Shown: positions 46,641-55,390 of the stretch, one piece after another
Numbering within the stretch: position 1 is the first letter of the stretch
Layout of the letters: each line of letters begins with the position of its first letter
Source of the DNA: Virgibacillus chiguensis
GTDB lineage: Bacteria > Bacillota > Bacilli > Bacillales > Amphibacillaceae
NCBI RefSeq assembly: GCF_900129865.1
Contig: NZ_FQXD01000004.1
Span: 151,696-215,695, forward strand
DNA: 64,000 nucleotides
Direction: 5' to 3'
Made by a program: the position numbers and the translations under genes
The notes under the pieces: generated by a model
The model's input: only the letters and a program-made list of their open reading frames with translations
The model's database searches: none
Told to the model about the DNA's origin: nothing

Positions 46641-46770
46641 AAAAATTAACAAATAGTCTCTATGACCAGTTAATCAAGTTGTAATCGGGGGATATCGTTC
46701 GAACAAGATAGTACTAATAATAGTATGTGAGCTCTACATATACGTGCATTCTTATTGGGATAGCGTCAAG
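46641..46770 (+). pseudogene. Decayed second copy of the receptor-peptide junction
   Basis: The stretch repeats the 3' end of the receptor gene (coding NSLYDQLIKL then TAA, compare NSSYDQLIKL at 46346-46377). It then gives a degraded Shine-Dalgarno and start region and the sequence AAGATAGTACTAATAATAGT, matching the KKIVLTM codons of the peptide gene. Frameshifts and a lost start codon make it non-functional. It shows that the receptor/peptide cassette was once duplicated. Confidence 0.65.
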
Positions 46771-46803
46771 TAAATGCAGATTTACAACGGTAATGAAATT
46801 CTA

Positions 46804-46860
46804 AACTAAAAAGCCAAACTTCTCTGTAAATTAAAATTAGAGAAATTAAGCTTTTTAGTT
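46804..46860. terminator. Bidirectional terminator-like hairpin
   Basis: AACTAAAAAGC (46804-46814) pairs with GCTTTTTAGTT (46850-46860) with an inner TTCTCT/AGAGAA pairing. It lies 3 bp past the end of the minus-strand DJ-1/PfpI gene. Confidence 0.7.
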
Positions 46861-46863
46861 ATT

Positions 46864-47496
46864 TCATTTATTTATTAAATTCATTAACTGGAAGAAGTAT
46901 TCAGGTTTATGCGTCTTATTTAGGTTATACCATGCATGTAATGCATCTGGTGTACATACATCCATTGTTTTTAGTACCTCCATTGCAAATTCCAGAGGGG
47001 CTATTCCTGATGCAGTAACTAAATTCATATCAGATACCGCAGATTCCATCTTATAGAACTTTTCTCCTTTATAGTTGGGACAGACCATTTTAGTATATTC
47101 TAAGCTATTACTTGTATGCTTTCTAGTATCCAAGTATCCCATATTCGCGAGGGCATCAGTTGCACCACAAATTGCAGCAACAATAGTGCCAAGCTTTAAA
47201 GCTTGGCCAATTCTTTCCAAGATAGGTTGATGAATTTCTTCCCTCCAAGTAGTCCCTCCTGGTAAAATTAAAAGATCTCTACTCTCAAGCGTACATTCAA
47301 CAATGGAAATATCTGGTCTTATACTCAGCCCTCCCATTGTAGTAATCATTTCTTGATTAGCTCCTACTGTAATTACTTTTAAAGGTGCTACATCTTTTTT
47401 GAAATATCTTCCTGAGTTTAGTTCAGCAATTAAATATCCATATTCCCAGTCCGACATGGTATGAAATACATATAGAAATGCTTTTTTTGTTTGCAT
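46864..47496 (-). CDS. DJ-1/PfpI family protein
   Basis: A 210-residue glutamine-amidotransferase-like protein. The nucleophile elbow is in VAAICGATDALANMGYLD, with the reactive Cys at about residue 108. LLILPGGTTWRE supplies the conserved glycine turn and Glu region. Members include glyoxalases, chaperones and unknown hydrolases; the specific role cannot be told. The ATG at 47496 (start MQTKKAF) is preferred because GGAG lies about 9 bases upstream; the TTG at 47517 overlaps that site. A WYL-type regulator pseudogene lies upstream in the same direction. Confidence 0.85.
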   Translation of the reverse strand: MQTKKAFLYVFHTMSDWEYGYLIAELNSGRYFKKDVAPLKVITVGANQEMITTMGGLSIRPDISIVECTLESRDLLILPGGTTWREEIHQPILERIGQALKLGTIVAAICGATDALANMGYLDTRKHTSNSLEYTKMVCPNYKGEKFYKMESAVSDMNLVTASGIAPLEFAMEVLKTMDVCTPDALHAWYNLNKTHKPEYFFQLMNLINK

Positions 47497-47538
47497 GCAG
47501 AAACACTCCAATCCCAATTGATATAGCTATTATAATAT

Positions 47539-47569
47539 AACTTCCCTGACAGCTAACATCAGGGAAGTT
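47539..47569 (-). terminator. Terminator after the WYL regulator remnant
   Basis: AACTTCCCTGA (47539-47549) pairs with TCAGGGAAGTT (47559-47569), an 11-bp stem followed on the minus strand by an AT-rich tail. Confidence 0.7.
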
Positions 47570-47570
47570 A

Positions 47571-48529
47571 TCATACTTGATGAAATTTAATTAATTCCGA
47601 AAGAACTTCAATCAGTCTCTTCTTTAGACTGATTGGCTCAATAACTTGAATAGATTTATTGTACGGTAATAGTAAATAAGGTACATATGTATGTATCATA
47701 TCTTTTTCAAGCAGAAAAACTGCTTGATTTGTAGTCCGTTCTTGTAAATGTCCTAAAAACCAATGTTGGCAAATATCAGTCAATACACTTTTATCTCCAC
47801 TAATAACCAAAGAAATAATTCCTTCCTTATCTTCTATAGTTGGAAGAAGGTTTTTCATAAAAAAGTCACGTGCAGAAAAATTTTCTGGGGGGTTAAACTT
47901 ATTTTCGGTTAGCATTAGATTTTCAATTCGATCCACTCTAAAACTACGGATATCATTCCTAAGATGGCAAAACCCAATCACATACCACTTATTATTCCAA
48001 TAGATCATTCTGTACGGATCAATCAATCTATTATTTAATTGCTTTTTGCCGCTTTTATGATGAAGAATTTTTACTGAGTACCTGTCAGCTACGGCTTGCT
48101 CCAACTCCTTCAAAAAAGGTTCCTTAGAGAGTGAACTTAATCGACTTATTACTTCAAGACTAGTAAAATGTTGGTTTACTTTTGTTTTCTGCTCTTGATT
48201 TGAGTATTTACTTAGTTTTGAAATGGCTCTATTTAGCGCTTCACCTCCATAATATCCAGCTTCTTCTGCAAAAACAGCAGCGTGAAACAACGCAGTTTGC
48301 TCCTCCAAATCAAAAAAAAGAGGTGCCTCCATAAAATGGTCAATAAAGTGTATCCACCGTTATGTCCTGGTTCTGAAATTATAGGTACGCCACTTGTTGA
48401 AATTGTATCAATATAACGATACACAGTTCTTATATTTATTTCTAGATTTTCAGAAATTTGTTTGGCAGTAATTTTTTTACCTGAACGAAGCATCCATAGA
48501 ATTGCTAACATATTGTCAATTTTAGGCAT
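47571..48529 (-). pseudogene. WYL-domain (YafY/DeoR-like) regulator, frameshifted
   Basis: Two overlapping minus frames make one protein. The first (from 48529) has the winged helix SGKKITAKQISENLEINIRT and breaks after GHNGGYTLL. The second (ending 47571) resumes with HFMEAPLFFDLEEQTALFHA and continues into the WYL domain (MIYWNNKWYVIGFCHLRNDI, RSFRVDRIENL). A single missing base near 48335 explains the break, so either a recent mutation or a sequencing error is possible. Such regulators sense small ligands or nucleic acids and often control an adjacent gene, here perhaps the DJ-1/PfpI gene. Confidence 0.8.
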
Positions 48530-48567
48530 ATAATTCCACCTCTATATGAAATTTAATTCCTATTATA

Positions 48568-48700
48568 TAATTTCGATTTTTGGTATAAATCATCAACTGT
48601 TCCCTTCCGATAGCTTTCTATATAATAGAGCCCAAATTCACAAATTTGATTTACAGTTGTATCTCGCTCTCTATAAAGCTTTACTGCATAATTCATTCTG
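48568..48700 (-). pseudogene. Possible resolvase-type helix-turn-helix remnant
   Basis: On the minus strand a frame reads MNYAVKLYRERDTTVNQICE followed by frame decay. It resembles the C-terminal helix-turn-helix of serine resolvases (pattern A-V-x-L-Y...T-V-x-Q-I-C). The match is short. The rest of 48530-48967 holds no gene that I can support. Confidence 0.3.
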
Positions 48701-48967
48701 ATGATTTTTATGGTGCTTCTTTAACCGACCTTTAATTCTTAGCCAGTTCAATTCCTTCACCGCATACGGATAAGGTTATGTTCTATTTGGTTTACAACTG
48801 CCATAACTGTAATTAAGAATTAGCTGTAGGGATTGTTTTCTGATAAATCTAGCCATATATCTATTAAGGATTTTTAATTTTCCTTTTTACTCTATATGTA
48901 AACGATCCATTCAAAAAAATCTTGTTACTATCGTTGCATTGTTTATATCTGATGATTAAAAATGATA

Positions 48968-49335
48968 TTAATGTTCAATAGCGGCATCCCAACTAGGATA
49001 AATTCCTTTTTTAAGACATTCCAGAAGTAGCGCACTTGATGCTACAGTAGCCAAACCTTTCCGTCTGTGCTTACGATGTGTAGCAACCTCAATTTCAATT
49101 CCTTCATTATAAATACTGTAGGAAGAAGCACCACACACAACTTCTCCGTTGTGCAAAATTCCAAAACCTATTCCTCTTTCTATATAATCATCTATAGAAT
49201 CAAATTGACTTGTAAAATCCTCTGAAATTTGATTGAAATTTGGGTCTCCTGCTAATGACTTATCAATTCTTTTCAATTCATAACCATCTGGTAATGTTGT
49301 TAAGTATGAAGCAGGAACGACGATTTTTCTAACTA
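48968..49335 (-). pseudogene. Truncated GNAT acetyltransferase fragment
   Basis: The minus frame includes VVPASYLTTLPDGYELKRID upstream of the first ATG (49276). It continues through ERGIGFGILHNGEVVCGASS and EIEVATHRKHRRKGLATVAS to KKGIYPSWDA, then stops. This is the central acetyl-CoA-binding part of a GNAT family whose members normally continue past Pro-Ser-Trp-Asp-Ala-Ala. Both the N-terminal domain and the C-terminus are missing. The 5' side abuts the ABC-ATPase fragment at about 49320-49335, a recombination junction. Confidence 0.65.
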
Positions 49336-49619
49336 CGCATAATATGGAAGAAGCGAATTCCTTATGCGATCGTGTTGCTTTTCTTCACGAAGGGGAAATA
49401 GTCGAATTGGATGATCCCGATGAGCTTCGCTACAAGCATTCAACGCACACCTTTCATATCGAAACATATGAAGGAGAGCGGCTTGTGATTAAAAATACGC
49501 CAGACAATGCAGAGCGAATAAAGGAATTAATTGTATATAATCGGGTGAAATCCATGCAGACAGATAAACCAACATTAGGGCAAGTCTTTTTGAAAGTAAC
49601 AGGGGAGGAGCTGGTATGA
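49320..49619 (+). pseudogene. ABC transporter ATP-binding protein, C-terminal fragment
   Basis: The frame opens with IFLTTHNMEEANSLCDRVAF, the H-loop (His) region of ABC ATPases, and continues through the regulatory tail ending GQVFLKVTGEELV. Walker A, the signature motif and Walker B are absent because the sequence upstream of about 49320 belongs to an opposed GNAT fragment. The remnant overlaps the permease start by 4 bp, as in an intact operon. It cannot hydrolyse ATP. Confidence 0.75.
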
Positions 49620-50314
49620 TGAATATTCAACGCATAAGCGCTATTTTTGAAAAAGATATAAAAGATTTTATGAAAAATATGATGCTATTGATGATGCCGC
49701 TTATCCCAATAGGACTAGCCTTATTATATAAGCAGATGAGTAATGGGGAAGAGTTTCCAATCTATTTCTTGTATCTAAATGTAGGAATAGCGTATTCTTC
49801 TGTTACGTCAACCTGTATGATGACCATGATGGCTGAAGAAAATGAAAAGAAAACATTACGCGGACTGATTCAGTCACCTGCCTCCATGGTAGACATTCTT
49901 GTTGGTAAAAGTCTCGTCGTCGGACTCGTAACTTTTGTCTCTTTAACAGTATCTTTAGCCATTATAGGGAGTGACCCATTCTTAAACGGGAAAGCTATTC
50001 TTGCGTTGCTTTTATTGTTTTTGTTCTTTCTATTTTTAGGTATTGGTATTGGCTTATTTTCTAAATCTATTTCTGCAACGTCTGCATATACCATGCCTGT
50101 CATGCTTTTGTTTGGCTTTACACCTATCCTTGGTTCTCTTCAGCTAGACGAGGATGGGATCGTTATGAAAATTACTGATACTTTTCCAATTATGCAAGCT
50201 ATTGAATTCCACGATACGAGCTCTTGGATGCCACTAGCAATTATTTCTGGTTGGGTTTTTGCTGCAGCGTTGTTCATGTATAGTTGCTTTAAAAAGACAA
50301 TGACAGATGATTAA
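49616..50314 (+). CDS. ABC-2 type transporter permease
   Basis: A 232-residue membrane protein with six hydrophobic segments, starting NIQRISAIFEKDIKDFMKNM. The MMAEENEKKTLRGLIQSPAS segment is the coupling-helix pattern of ABC-2 (drug or bacteriocin exporter) permeases. The frame is intact and starts at the ATG at 49616, 7 bases after GGAGGAG. Its partner ATPase is truncated upstream, so the transporter is probably non-functional unless another ATPase serves it. A terminator follows. Confidence 0.82.
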   Translation: MMNIQRISAIFEKDIKDFMKNMMLLMMPLIPIGLALLYKQMSNGEEFPIYFLYLNVGIAYSSVTSTCMMTMMAEENEKKTLRGLIQSPASMVDILVGKSLVVGLVTFVSLTVSLAIIGSDPFLNGKAILALLLLFLFFLFLGIGIGLFSKSISATSAYTMPVMLLFGFTPILGSLQLDEDGIVMKITDTFPIMQAIEFHDTSSWMPLAIISGWVFAAALFMYSCFKKTMTDD

Positions 50315-50352
50315 TTAGTATGGTAAGTAAGTTTACTAGAAAAAGGAAGAAT

Positions 50353-50388
50353 CAGTGGAAGCGTGTTTTACTTTTCCGCTGGTTTTTT
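50353..50388 (+). terminator. Terminator after the ABC permease
   Basis: CAGTGGAA (50353-50360) pairs with TTCCGCTG (50374-50381), followed by GTTTTTT. Confidence 0.8.
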
Positions 50389-50462
50389 GTATCAATTCAT
50401 AGCAGTTTTGTAGGAAAATTGTATGATATGAAAAGAAGTTTTTCAAAGAGGTGAGGTGAAAA

Positions 50463-51002
50463 ATGTTATATGTAGAGACGTCTAGATTAAAATTGCGTGA
50501 CTGGGATGAAACAGATATAGTTCCATTTGCGGCACTTAATGCGGATGGAAATGTGATGCGGTATTTTCCTAAAACATTATCAACCGAAGAAACAGAAGCT
50601 TTTTACATATTAATCGTAGATAAGATCAAAGCTAATGGATATGGACTCTTTGCTGTGGAAGAAAAGGAAACGAATGAATTTTTAGGATTTATTGGGTTTC
50701 ATCGAGCCACTTTTGCAGCTGATTTTACACCTTGTATTGAAATTGGTTGGCGACTAAAAGAAGCTGCTTGGGGAAAAGGTTTTGCTACAGAAGGGGCAGC
50801 AGCTTGTTTGCAATATGGATTTACGAAGTTAGGTTTTACTGATATTTATAGCTTTACAGCTGAGGTGAACACCCCTTCACAAAATGTCATGAGAAAAATA
50901 GGTATGCAATATGTAAAAAATTTTGATCACCCAAAGCTGAAGCAGGGAAGTATACTGAAAAAACATGTATTATATCATATAAATTCAAATTTGTTGAAAT
51001 GA
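50463..51002 (+). CDS. GNAT acetyltransferase, RimJ/RimL type
   Basis: A 179-residue acetyltransferase. The N-terminal VETSRLKLRDWDETDIVPFA is typical of ribosomal-protein-alanine-acetyltransferase-like members. The acetyl-CoA pyrophosphate loop lies in the GWRLKEAAWGKGFATEGAAA stretch, followed by NTPSQNVMRKIGMQY. The substrate is unknown. GAGGTGAGGTG lies just before the ATG. The gene stands alone. Confidence 0.88.
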   Translation: MLYVETSRLKLRDWDETDIVPFAALNADGNVMRYFPKTLSTEETEAFYILIVDKIKANGYGLFAVEEKETNEFLGFIGFHRATFAADFTPCIEIGWRLKEAAWGKGFATEGAAACLQYGFTKLGFTDIYSFTAEVNTPSQNVMRKIGMQYVKNFDHPKLKQGSILKKHVLYHINSNLLK

Positions 51003-51355
51003 TTTGACTGTTACGTTGGGTACGAAAAAGGAATGTGAATTGTATTAAACGGTCAGGTCATGCGGAAAGAACGTGAGCATGCACGAAAAAAATAGAATGC
51101 GAGCAGTTAGTTCAACGGTTAAGTCCGCAAACAAACAGATGGCCACGATTATTAGTGGTGAAGCCATATTCATTTCCCCAAATCAATAAATGCAGTTGAA
51201 TAGGTAAATATTCAGGGGGCTGTTCTTGCGCTGCCCGTTCACATATGCAAAAGCGGGAGCTGACAGCCCTATAGATATATGTTCCAGTGAGAGTGGGGGA
51301 TGATGACTGATAGGGGGAGAATAATTTGCCTTTCTACCACAGGCTGGAGTGCATG
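51003..51355. other. Gene-free stretch
   Basis: About 350 bp with no supported gene or RNA. It contains AACGTGAGCATGCACG-like imperfect dyads but no convincing terminator. Confidence 0.35.
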
Positions 51356-51694
51356 TTACGCAGACGGTGTATTTTCATAGGTAATGGTCATGCGTTGGCT
51401 TTTTATTTCATCCACTTGTTCATCTAGTCTTTGCACAATCTTATTCATACGTTTATCGATGTGTTCTAGTAAATTACGATTGTACGTCGTTAACTTTTTT
51501 GTTTCTTCTTTCATTGCTTCCACAATCTCACCCTTTTGATCTTCATTGACAATAATATCATCCATAAGATTGAAAAAAGTCTTATCGATTTTAAATATCT
51601 CCTCTGTGTATTTACGTAGAATTTGTTTCTTATGCATGAGATTCTCACTTGCAACAATTTTTTCTGTTACTGTAATTGATTCTATATCTTTCAT
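51356..51694 (-). CDS. Helical/coiled-coil protein, unknown
   Basis: A 112-residue charged protein rich in predicted helix (KKQILRKYTEEIFKIDKTFF and NLLEHIDKRMNKIVQRLDEQ). It is not recognised. The ATG at 51694 lies one base after the stop of the upstream gene, with GAGGGAGAA as ribosome binding site, so it is translationally coupled to the lipase-like locus and probably functions with it. Confidence 0.65.
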   Translation of the reverse strand: MKDIESITVTEKIVASENLMHKKQILRKYTEEIFKIDKTFFNLMDDIIVNEDQKGEIVEAMKEETKKLTTYNRNLLEHIDKRMNKIVQRLDEQVDEIKSQRMTITYENTPSA

Positions 51695-51695
51695 G

Positions 51696-52448
51696 TCATT
51701 CTCCCTCTACTAAACGAAATAAAGTAGCAATTTCTTTTTCTTCCGTAAACAAATCTTCGATGGCTTTGCGATAATTTTCAATATATGTATAGCTTTCTTG
51801 TACACTTTGCTTTAGTTCGTATATTTCTTCATCTAGGTTCTTATGTTCTAATGGGAAAAATACGTCGTGGACTTGAATCCGCCTTACTTTTTTATCTAAT
51901 CGTGAAAAGTAAAGATGCTTTCTAAGAATATGTGTATATACACTAGGATTTGCCTCTATGTCATCTATTTTGCGCATCACTTTATATTTGTTTCTGTCAT
52001 AGGATTTGGGAATTTCTCTATCTATTGCTGCTTGAAACTGACGAATCTTAGATAGCTTTTCTTCTAAAACGGTTTTCCCTTCTTGATACATACGCAAAGC
52101 GGCTGAAATATTTACTTTTATTTCTTTATTCCCATGATTGGTAGTGAAAAGCATATCTGTTCCTAAATAGGATTTTTTACCATGCGACAAACCATTTAAA
52201 ACTTCCATAATACTATGGCTAGCCTTTAACTCATCTAAAACCTTCAGAAGATCCTCTTGATTTAACACTTTGAGACTATCTTTGATCGCGTTAATATGTC
52301 CCTTTATTTTTAGCGCTGCTGCAATGTCCCCGCCGATTTGTGTGATAAAGTTCCCAGTGCCTCGCACATCTACTATGCTAGATAATGTCTCTTGAATCCC
52401 TTCTAGTTCTGTTTCTATGTTGGAGAATTCTTTACCAATAAGTTGCTT
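51696..52448 (-). pseudogene. 3' part of the lipase-like gene, cut off by an in-frame stop
   Basis: This frame is the direct in-frame continuation of the 52449-53549 gene after a TAA (52449-52451). It reads KQLIGKEFSNIETELEGIQE at once, with no start codon or Shine-Dalgarno until a GTG at 52367. It is helical and charged, ending LFTEEKEIATLFRLVEGE. Joined to the upstream part it would give a protein of about 617 residues. Either a nonsense mutation split the gene, or translation restarts at 52367 (223 residues). Confidence 0.6.
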
Positions 52449-53549
52449 TTATGCATTTGATATATATCCTGCATCTTCTAATCTACCAAAAATTAAATCA
52501 GCATTACTTGTAATTGTTTTTACTTGTTGAAGTAGTCCTGGCACTTTTTTATCTAACTGGCGGATCATTCCATCAATTTCAGTTTGATTTGTCATATAAG
52601 TTTTAAGGGAATTATCACCGATTTTGTTTACAATATTCATATTAACACCAAAAATCTCTTGCATAACTCCGTTTATTCCACCTTGGTTAGAAGCAGTGGT
52701 GTACTGGATGGCTAGTTCTTGAAAGTCCTGTATTACTTCATCTGGAATATCCTCTACTAGTGACCGCAACCCTGGATAGTTAGGGTTGGTGTCCACCATT
52801 TCGACATTCCCAAGTGTAAAGAAACCACGTACAGCACTTGCCACATAAAGTGGATCATCCTTTGAGATGATTTGGTGGATATTTTTTGCTTTGTCTTTAT
52901 AGTAGTTTTCTGCGAATTGTCGAAGTTGGTTTGGGTCTATGTCGTAGATGGTATTAGGATTATCGTATGACATAGAAAAATAACTTCTTACATCATTTGC
53001 AAATTTTCTATCTGCGAAATAGAGTTGATAATAATTTGTTTGAGCACCATTAACACTATACACTTTATCAAAAGTATTATGCATTAAATGGGCAGTGGTA
53101 TTATTATTATGAGCTAATGAATGTGATAAACCAATAACAGGTGTTGAGTTTTCATTATTATTGAGCTTAAAATGATGTTTTGCGGCTAATACAAATCTAT
53201 TCGTTGAATTAGCTTGCCGAATATCTCTTCCTGCTAACATTGCTTTAATATTATAATCCCAATCTTTAATATCCGTAGATCCTTGTGAAACAATGTATAA
53301 TTCATCTTTTTTATTTTCCTTAGCATCTAAATAAATTGCCAACCCATCATATCCGGATTGTTTACTAGTTCTTGCCTCTTTTGAGGTATATACTTTAACA
53401 TCGGCATGTAGTTTCTTACCTGTTTCTTCTAAATATATTCTTTTTACTTTTTCTGTAAATTCCGCCTTCGATAACTTATCATCGTATCCTAACTGAGTTA
53501 ATCTTAACCGCAGTTCCGGTGAATGCATAATTCTACGACCCATCCCCAT
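52449..53549 (-). CDS. Lipase-like fold protein (DUF6792-type), possibly truncated
   Basis: A 366-residue protein. The N-terminal part looks like an alpha/beta-hydrolase of lipase type: LYIVSQGSTDIKDWDYNIKA resembles the oxyanion strand, and VIGLSHSLAHNNN is a nucleophile-elbow-like site (Ser144) with Ser and Ala where lipases have Gly. No signal peptide is visible. The start at 53549 overlaps the upstream lipoprotein gene by 17 bp. The frame ends in TAA at 52449, but the same frame continues for another 250 codons, so the protein seems shortened. Membership in the DUF6792 group is from memory. Catalysis is uncertain. Confidence 0.6.
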   Translation of the reverse strand: MGMGRRIMHSPELRLRLTQLGYDDKLSKAEFTEKVKRIYLEETGKKLHADVKVYTSKEARTSKQSGYDGLAIYLDAKENKKDELYIVSQGSTDIKDWDYNIKAMLAGRDIRQANSTNRFVLAAKHHFKLNNNENSTPVIGLSHSLAHNNNTTAHLMHNTFDKVYSVNGAQTNYYQLYFADRKFANDVRSYFSMSYDNPNTIYDIDPNQLRQFAENYYKDKAKNIHQIISKDDPLYVASAVRGFFTLGNVEMVDTNPNYPGLRSLVEDIPDEVIQDFQELAIQYTTASNQGGINGVMQEIFGVNMNIVNKIGDNSLKTYMTNQTEIDGMIRQLDKKVPGLLQQVKTITSNADLIFGRLEDAGYISNA

Positions 53550-54213
53550 TCACTTCCTTATCCTCATCTATAAAGCTGACAGATTTCAGCCAATCCAAAA
53601 CATATTTTTCATTTTCTATTTCGTTTTTATTGCATTTTTCTTTTAGTTCTTGCCGGCAATCGATTTGGTAAATAATTTCAAGTGCTCCACCAGCTTTTTC
53701 ATTTTGTATATATCCTGCGTATGCATAAAACTCACTTTTATCAATGTTGCTATAGTAAAGTGATAGACCATCTCCTGCTATCTTTTTATAATTTATATCT
53801 TCACCAATCCTACTACTGAAGCTTTTTAAATTCATGTCTAATTCATCTGCCGTGTAGTCTGAAAAATAAAATATAGTAATGCCAGCGCCTCCAACAACGC
53901 CATTCAAGATATGGACAGAGAGTTCTTCATACTCTTTATCATCTGCAAAATATCCTCGTTCACCAATAATCCCACCTTCAGGAAAATCCATTTCATACTT
54001 CCCCGTCCCGGATAAAAATGGATAATAGCCAGGTCTTGTTTCTTCTGTCGATTGTAAAAAACCTCGGGTAAATTCATCTTGAAATGCTCTCACATCAGGC
54101 AGGTTTTCGGGGTTCATTTCTGAAGGCTTCTTTGTTTTCTCGCTTGCCATTTGACAACCTCCTAAGAAAATTATGAATAACAGTAGTAAAAAAATGTAAC
54201 GTTGCTTCTTCAC
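53533..54213 (-). CDS. Lipoprotein, duplicated copy A
   Basis: A 226-residue lipoprotein: signal peptide KKQRYIFLLLLFIIFLGGC with a lipobox ending at Cys20, so it is anchored to the outer face of the membrane. The remainder is soluble (FLSGTGKYEMDFPEGGIIGE, GGAGITIFYFSD, EIIYQIDCRQELKEKCN) with two further cysteines. The family is not recognised. It overlaps the lipase-like gene by 17 bp and is a close paralogue of copy B (54406-55080). The pairing with a lipase-like protein is compatible with an accessory or immunity role, not shown. Confidence 0.78.
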   Translation of the reverse strand: MKKQRYIFLLLLFIIFLGGCQMASEKTKKPSEMNPENLPDVRAFQDEFTRGFLQSTEETRPGYYPFLSGTGKYEMDFPEGGIIGERGYFADDKEYEELSVHILNGVVGGAGITIFYFSDYTADELDMNLKSFSSRIGEDINYKKIAGDGLSLYYSNIDKSEFYAYAGYIQNEKAGGALEIIYQIDCRQELKEKCNKNEIENEKYVLDWLKSVSFIDEDKEVNGDGS

Positions 54214-55217
54214 ATTTTAGCCTCCGATAAATAGGTCATTTACCAATATGACCCATATTTTCAGTTATGTATAGTATATAGTTGACTATGAGCAAATGAA
54301 AGTGAAGAGAGGGATTTTTTTGAAAAATGAGTATATCGTCATATGACGAAAGAAGGTTTAGGGTGGAGGAAATAGCTAGGTGTTCATGTAATATATTTCT
54401 TTGGCTTATGAGATATTCACTTCCTTATTTTCATCTATAAAGCGGATCGTTTTCAGCCAATCCAAAACGTATTTTTCATTTTTTGTTTTGTTTTTATTGC
54501 ATTTTTCTTTTAGCTCTTGCCTACAATCAATTTGGTAAACTATTTCAAGTGCTCCATCAGCTGTTTCATTTTGTACATACCCAGCGTAAGTATGAAATCC
54601 ATTTCGCTCAAAGTTTCCGTAATAAAGTGACTGACCATCTCCGGCTATTTCTTTATAGTTTATATCTTTTCCAATCCTACTACTGAAGCTTTCCAAATTC
54701 ATATCTAATTCATCTGTCGTATCATCAGAAAAATAAAAAATAGTAATGCCAGCGCCTCCAACAACACCACTCAAAATATGAACAGAGAATCCTTCATACA
54801 CCTTATCATCTCCAAAATATCCTCGTTCACCAATAATCCCACCTTCAGGAAAATCCATTTCATATTTCCCCGTTCCAGACAAAAATGGATAATAGCCAGG
54901 TCTTGTTTCTTCTGTCGATTGTAAAAAACCGCGAGTAAATTCATCTTGAAATGCTCTCACATCAGGCAGGTCTTCGGGGTTCGTTTCTGAAGGCTTTTTT
55001 GTTTTCTCGCTTGCCATTTGACAACCTCCTAAGAAAATTATGAATAATAGTAGTAAAAAAATGTAACGTTGCTTCTTCACATTTTAGCCTCCGATAAATA
55101 GGTCATTTACCAATATGACCCATATTTTCAGTTATGTATAGTATATAGTTGACTATGAGCAAATGAAAGTGAAGAGAGGGATTTTTTTGAAAAATGAGTA
55201 TATCGTCTTATGATAAA
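53551..55217. repeat. Tandem duplication, two units of about 800 bp, 867-bp period
   Basis: Units 53551-54350 and 54418-55217 align along their whole length. Matching anchors CACTTCCTTA (53551) and CAC/TTCCTTA (54418), the lipoprotein starts (54213, 55080), and GTATATCGTC (54331, 55198) are all 867 bp apart. Confidence 0.85.
54406..55080 (-). CDS. Lipoprotein, duplicated copy B
   Basis: A 224-residue paralogue of the 53533-54213 protein. The first 30 residues are the same, the lipobox is the same, and the body is largely conserved; it ends differently (FIDENKEVNIS). It is not followed by a lipase-like gene. DNA similarity extends about 130 bp upstream of both starts, showing a recent tandem duplication with a period of 867 bp. 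The upstream regions being the same suggests both copies share regulation. Confidence 0.78.
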   Translation of the reverse strand: MKKQRYIFLLLLFIIFLGGCQMASEKTKKPSETNPEDLPDVRAFQDEFTRGFLQSTEETRPGYYPFLSGTGKYEMDFPEGGIIGERGYFGDDKVYEGFSVHILSGVVGGAGITIFYFSDDTTDELDMNLESFSSRIGKDINYKEIAGDGQSLYYGNFERNGFHTYAGYVQNETADGALEIVYQIDCRQELKEKCNKNKTKNEKYVLDWLKTIRFIDENKEVNIS

Positions 55218-55390
55218 AGAAGGGAGTTTTTAAGAAAGATGAGTTATTGCAAAGGGAGAAGATTTTGCTCACAGTAGCATCCATTTTTCTTTTTATCCTG
55301 TCTACAATCGGTTCGTTAAAGCAAATTCTTTCTTCCTATCATAAACATGTCATTATACTAGTAAGAGAGAGGATGAAAAGGGGCGTAAAG

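Noticed and set aside
51090-51130. Short GTTCAACGG-containing stretch recalling a tRNA T-loop
   Set aside because: No cloverleaf could be built around it: acceptor, D and anticodon stems are missing.
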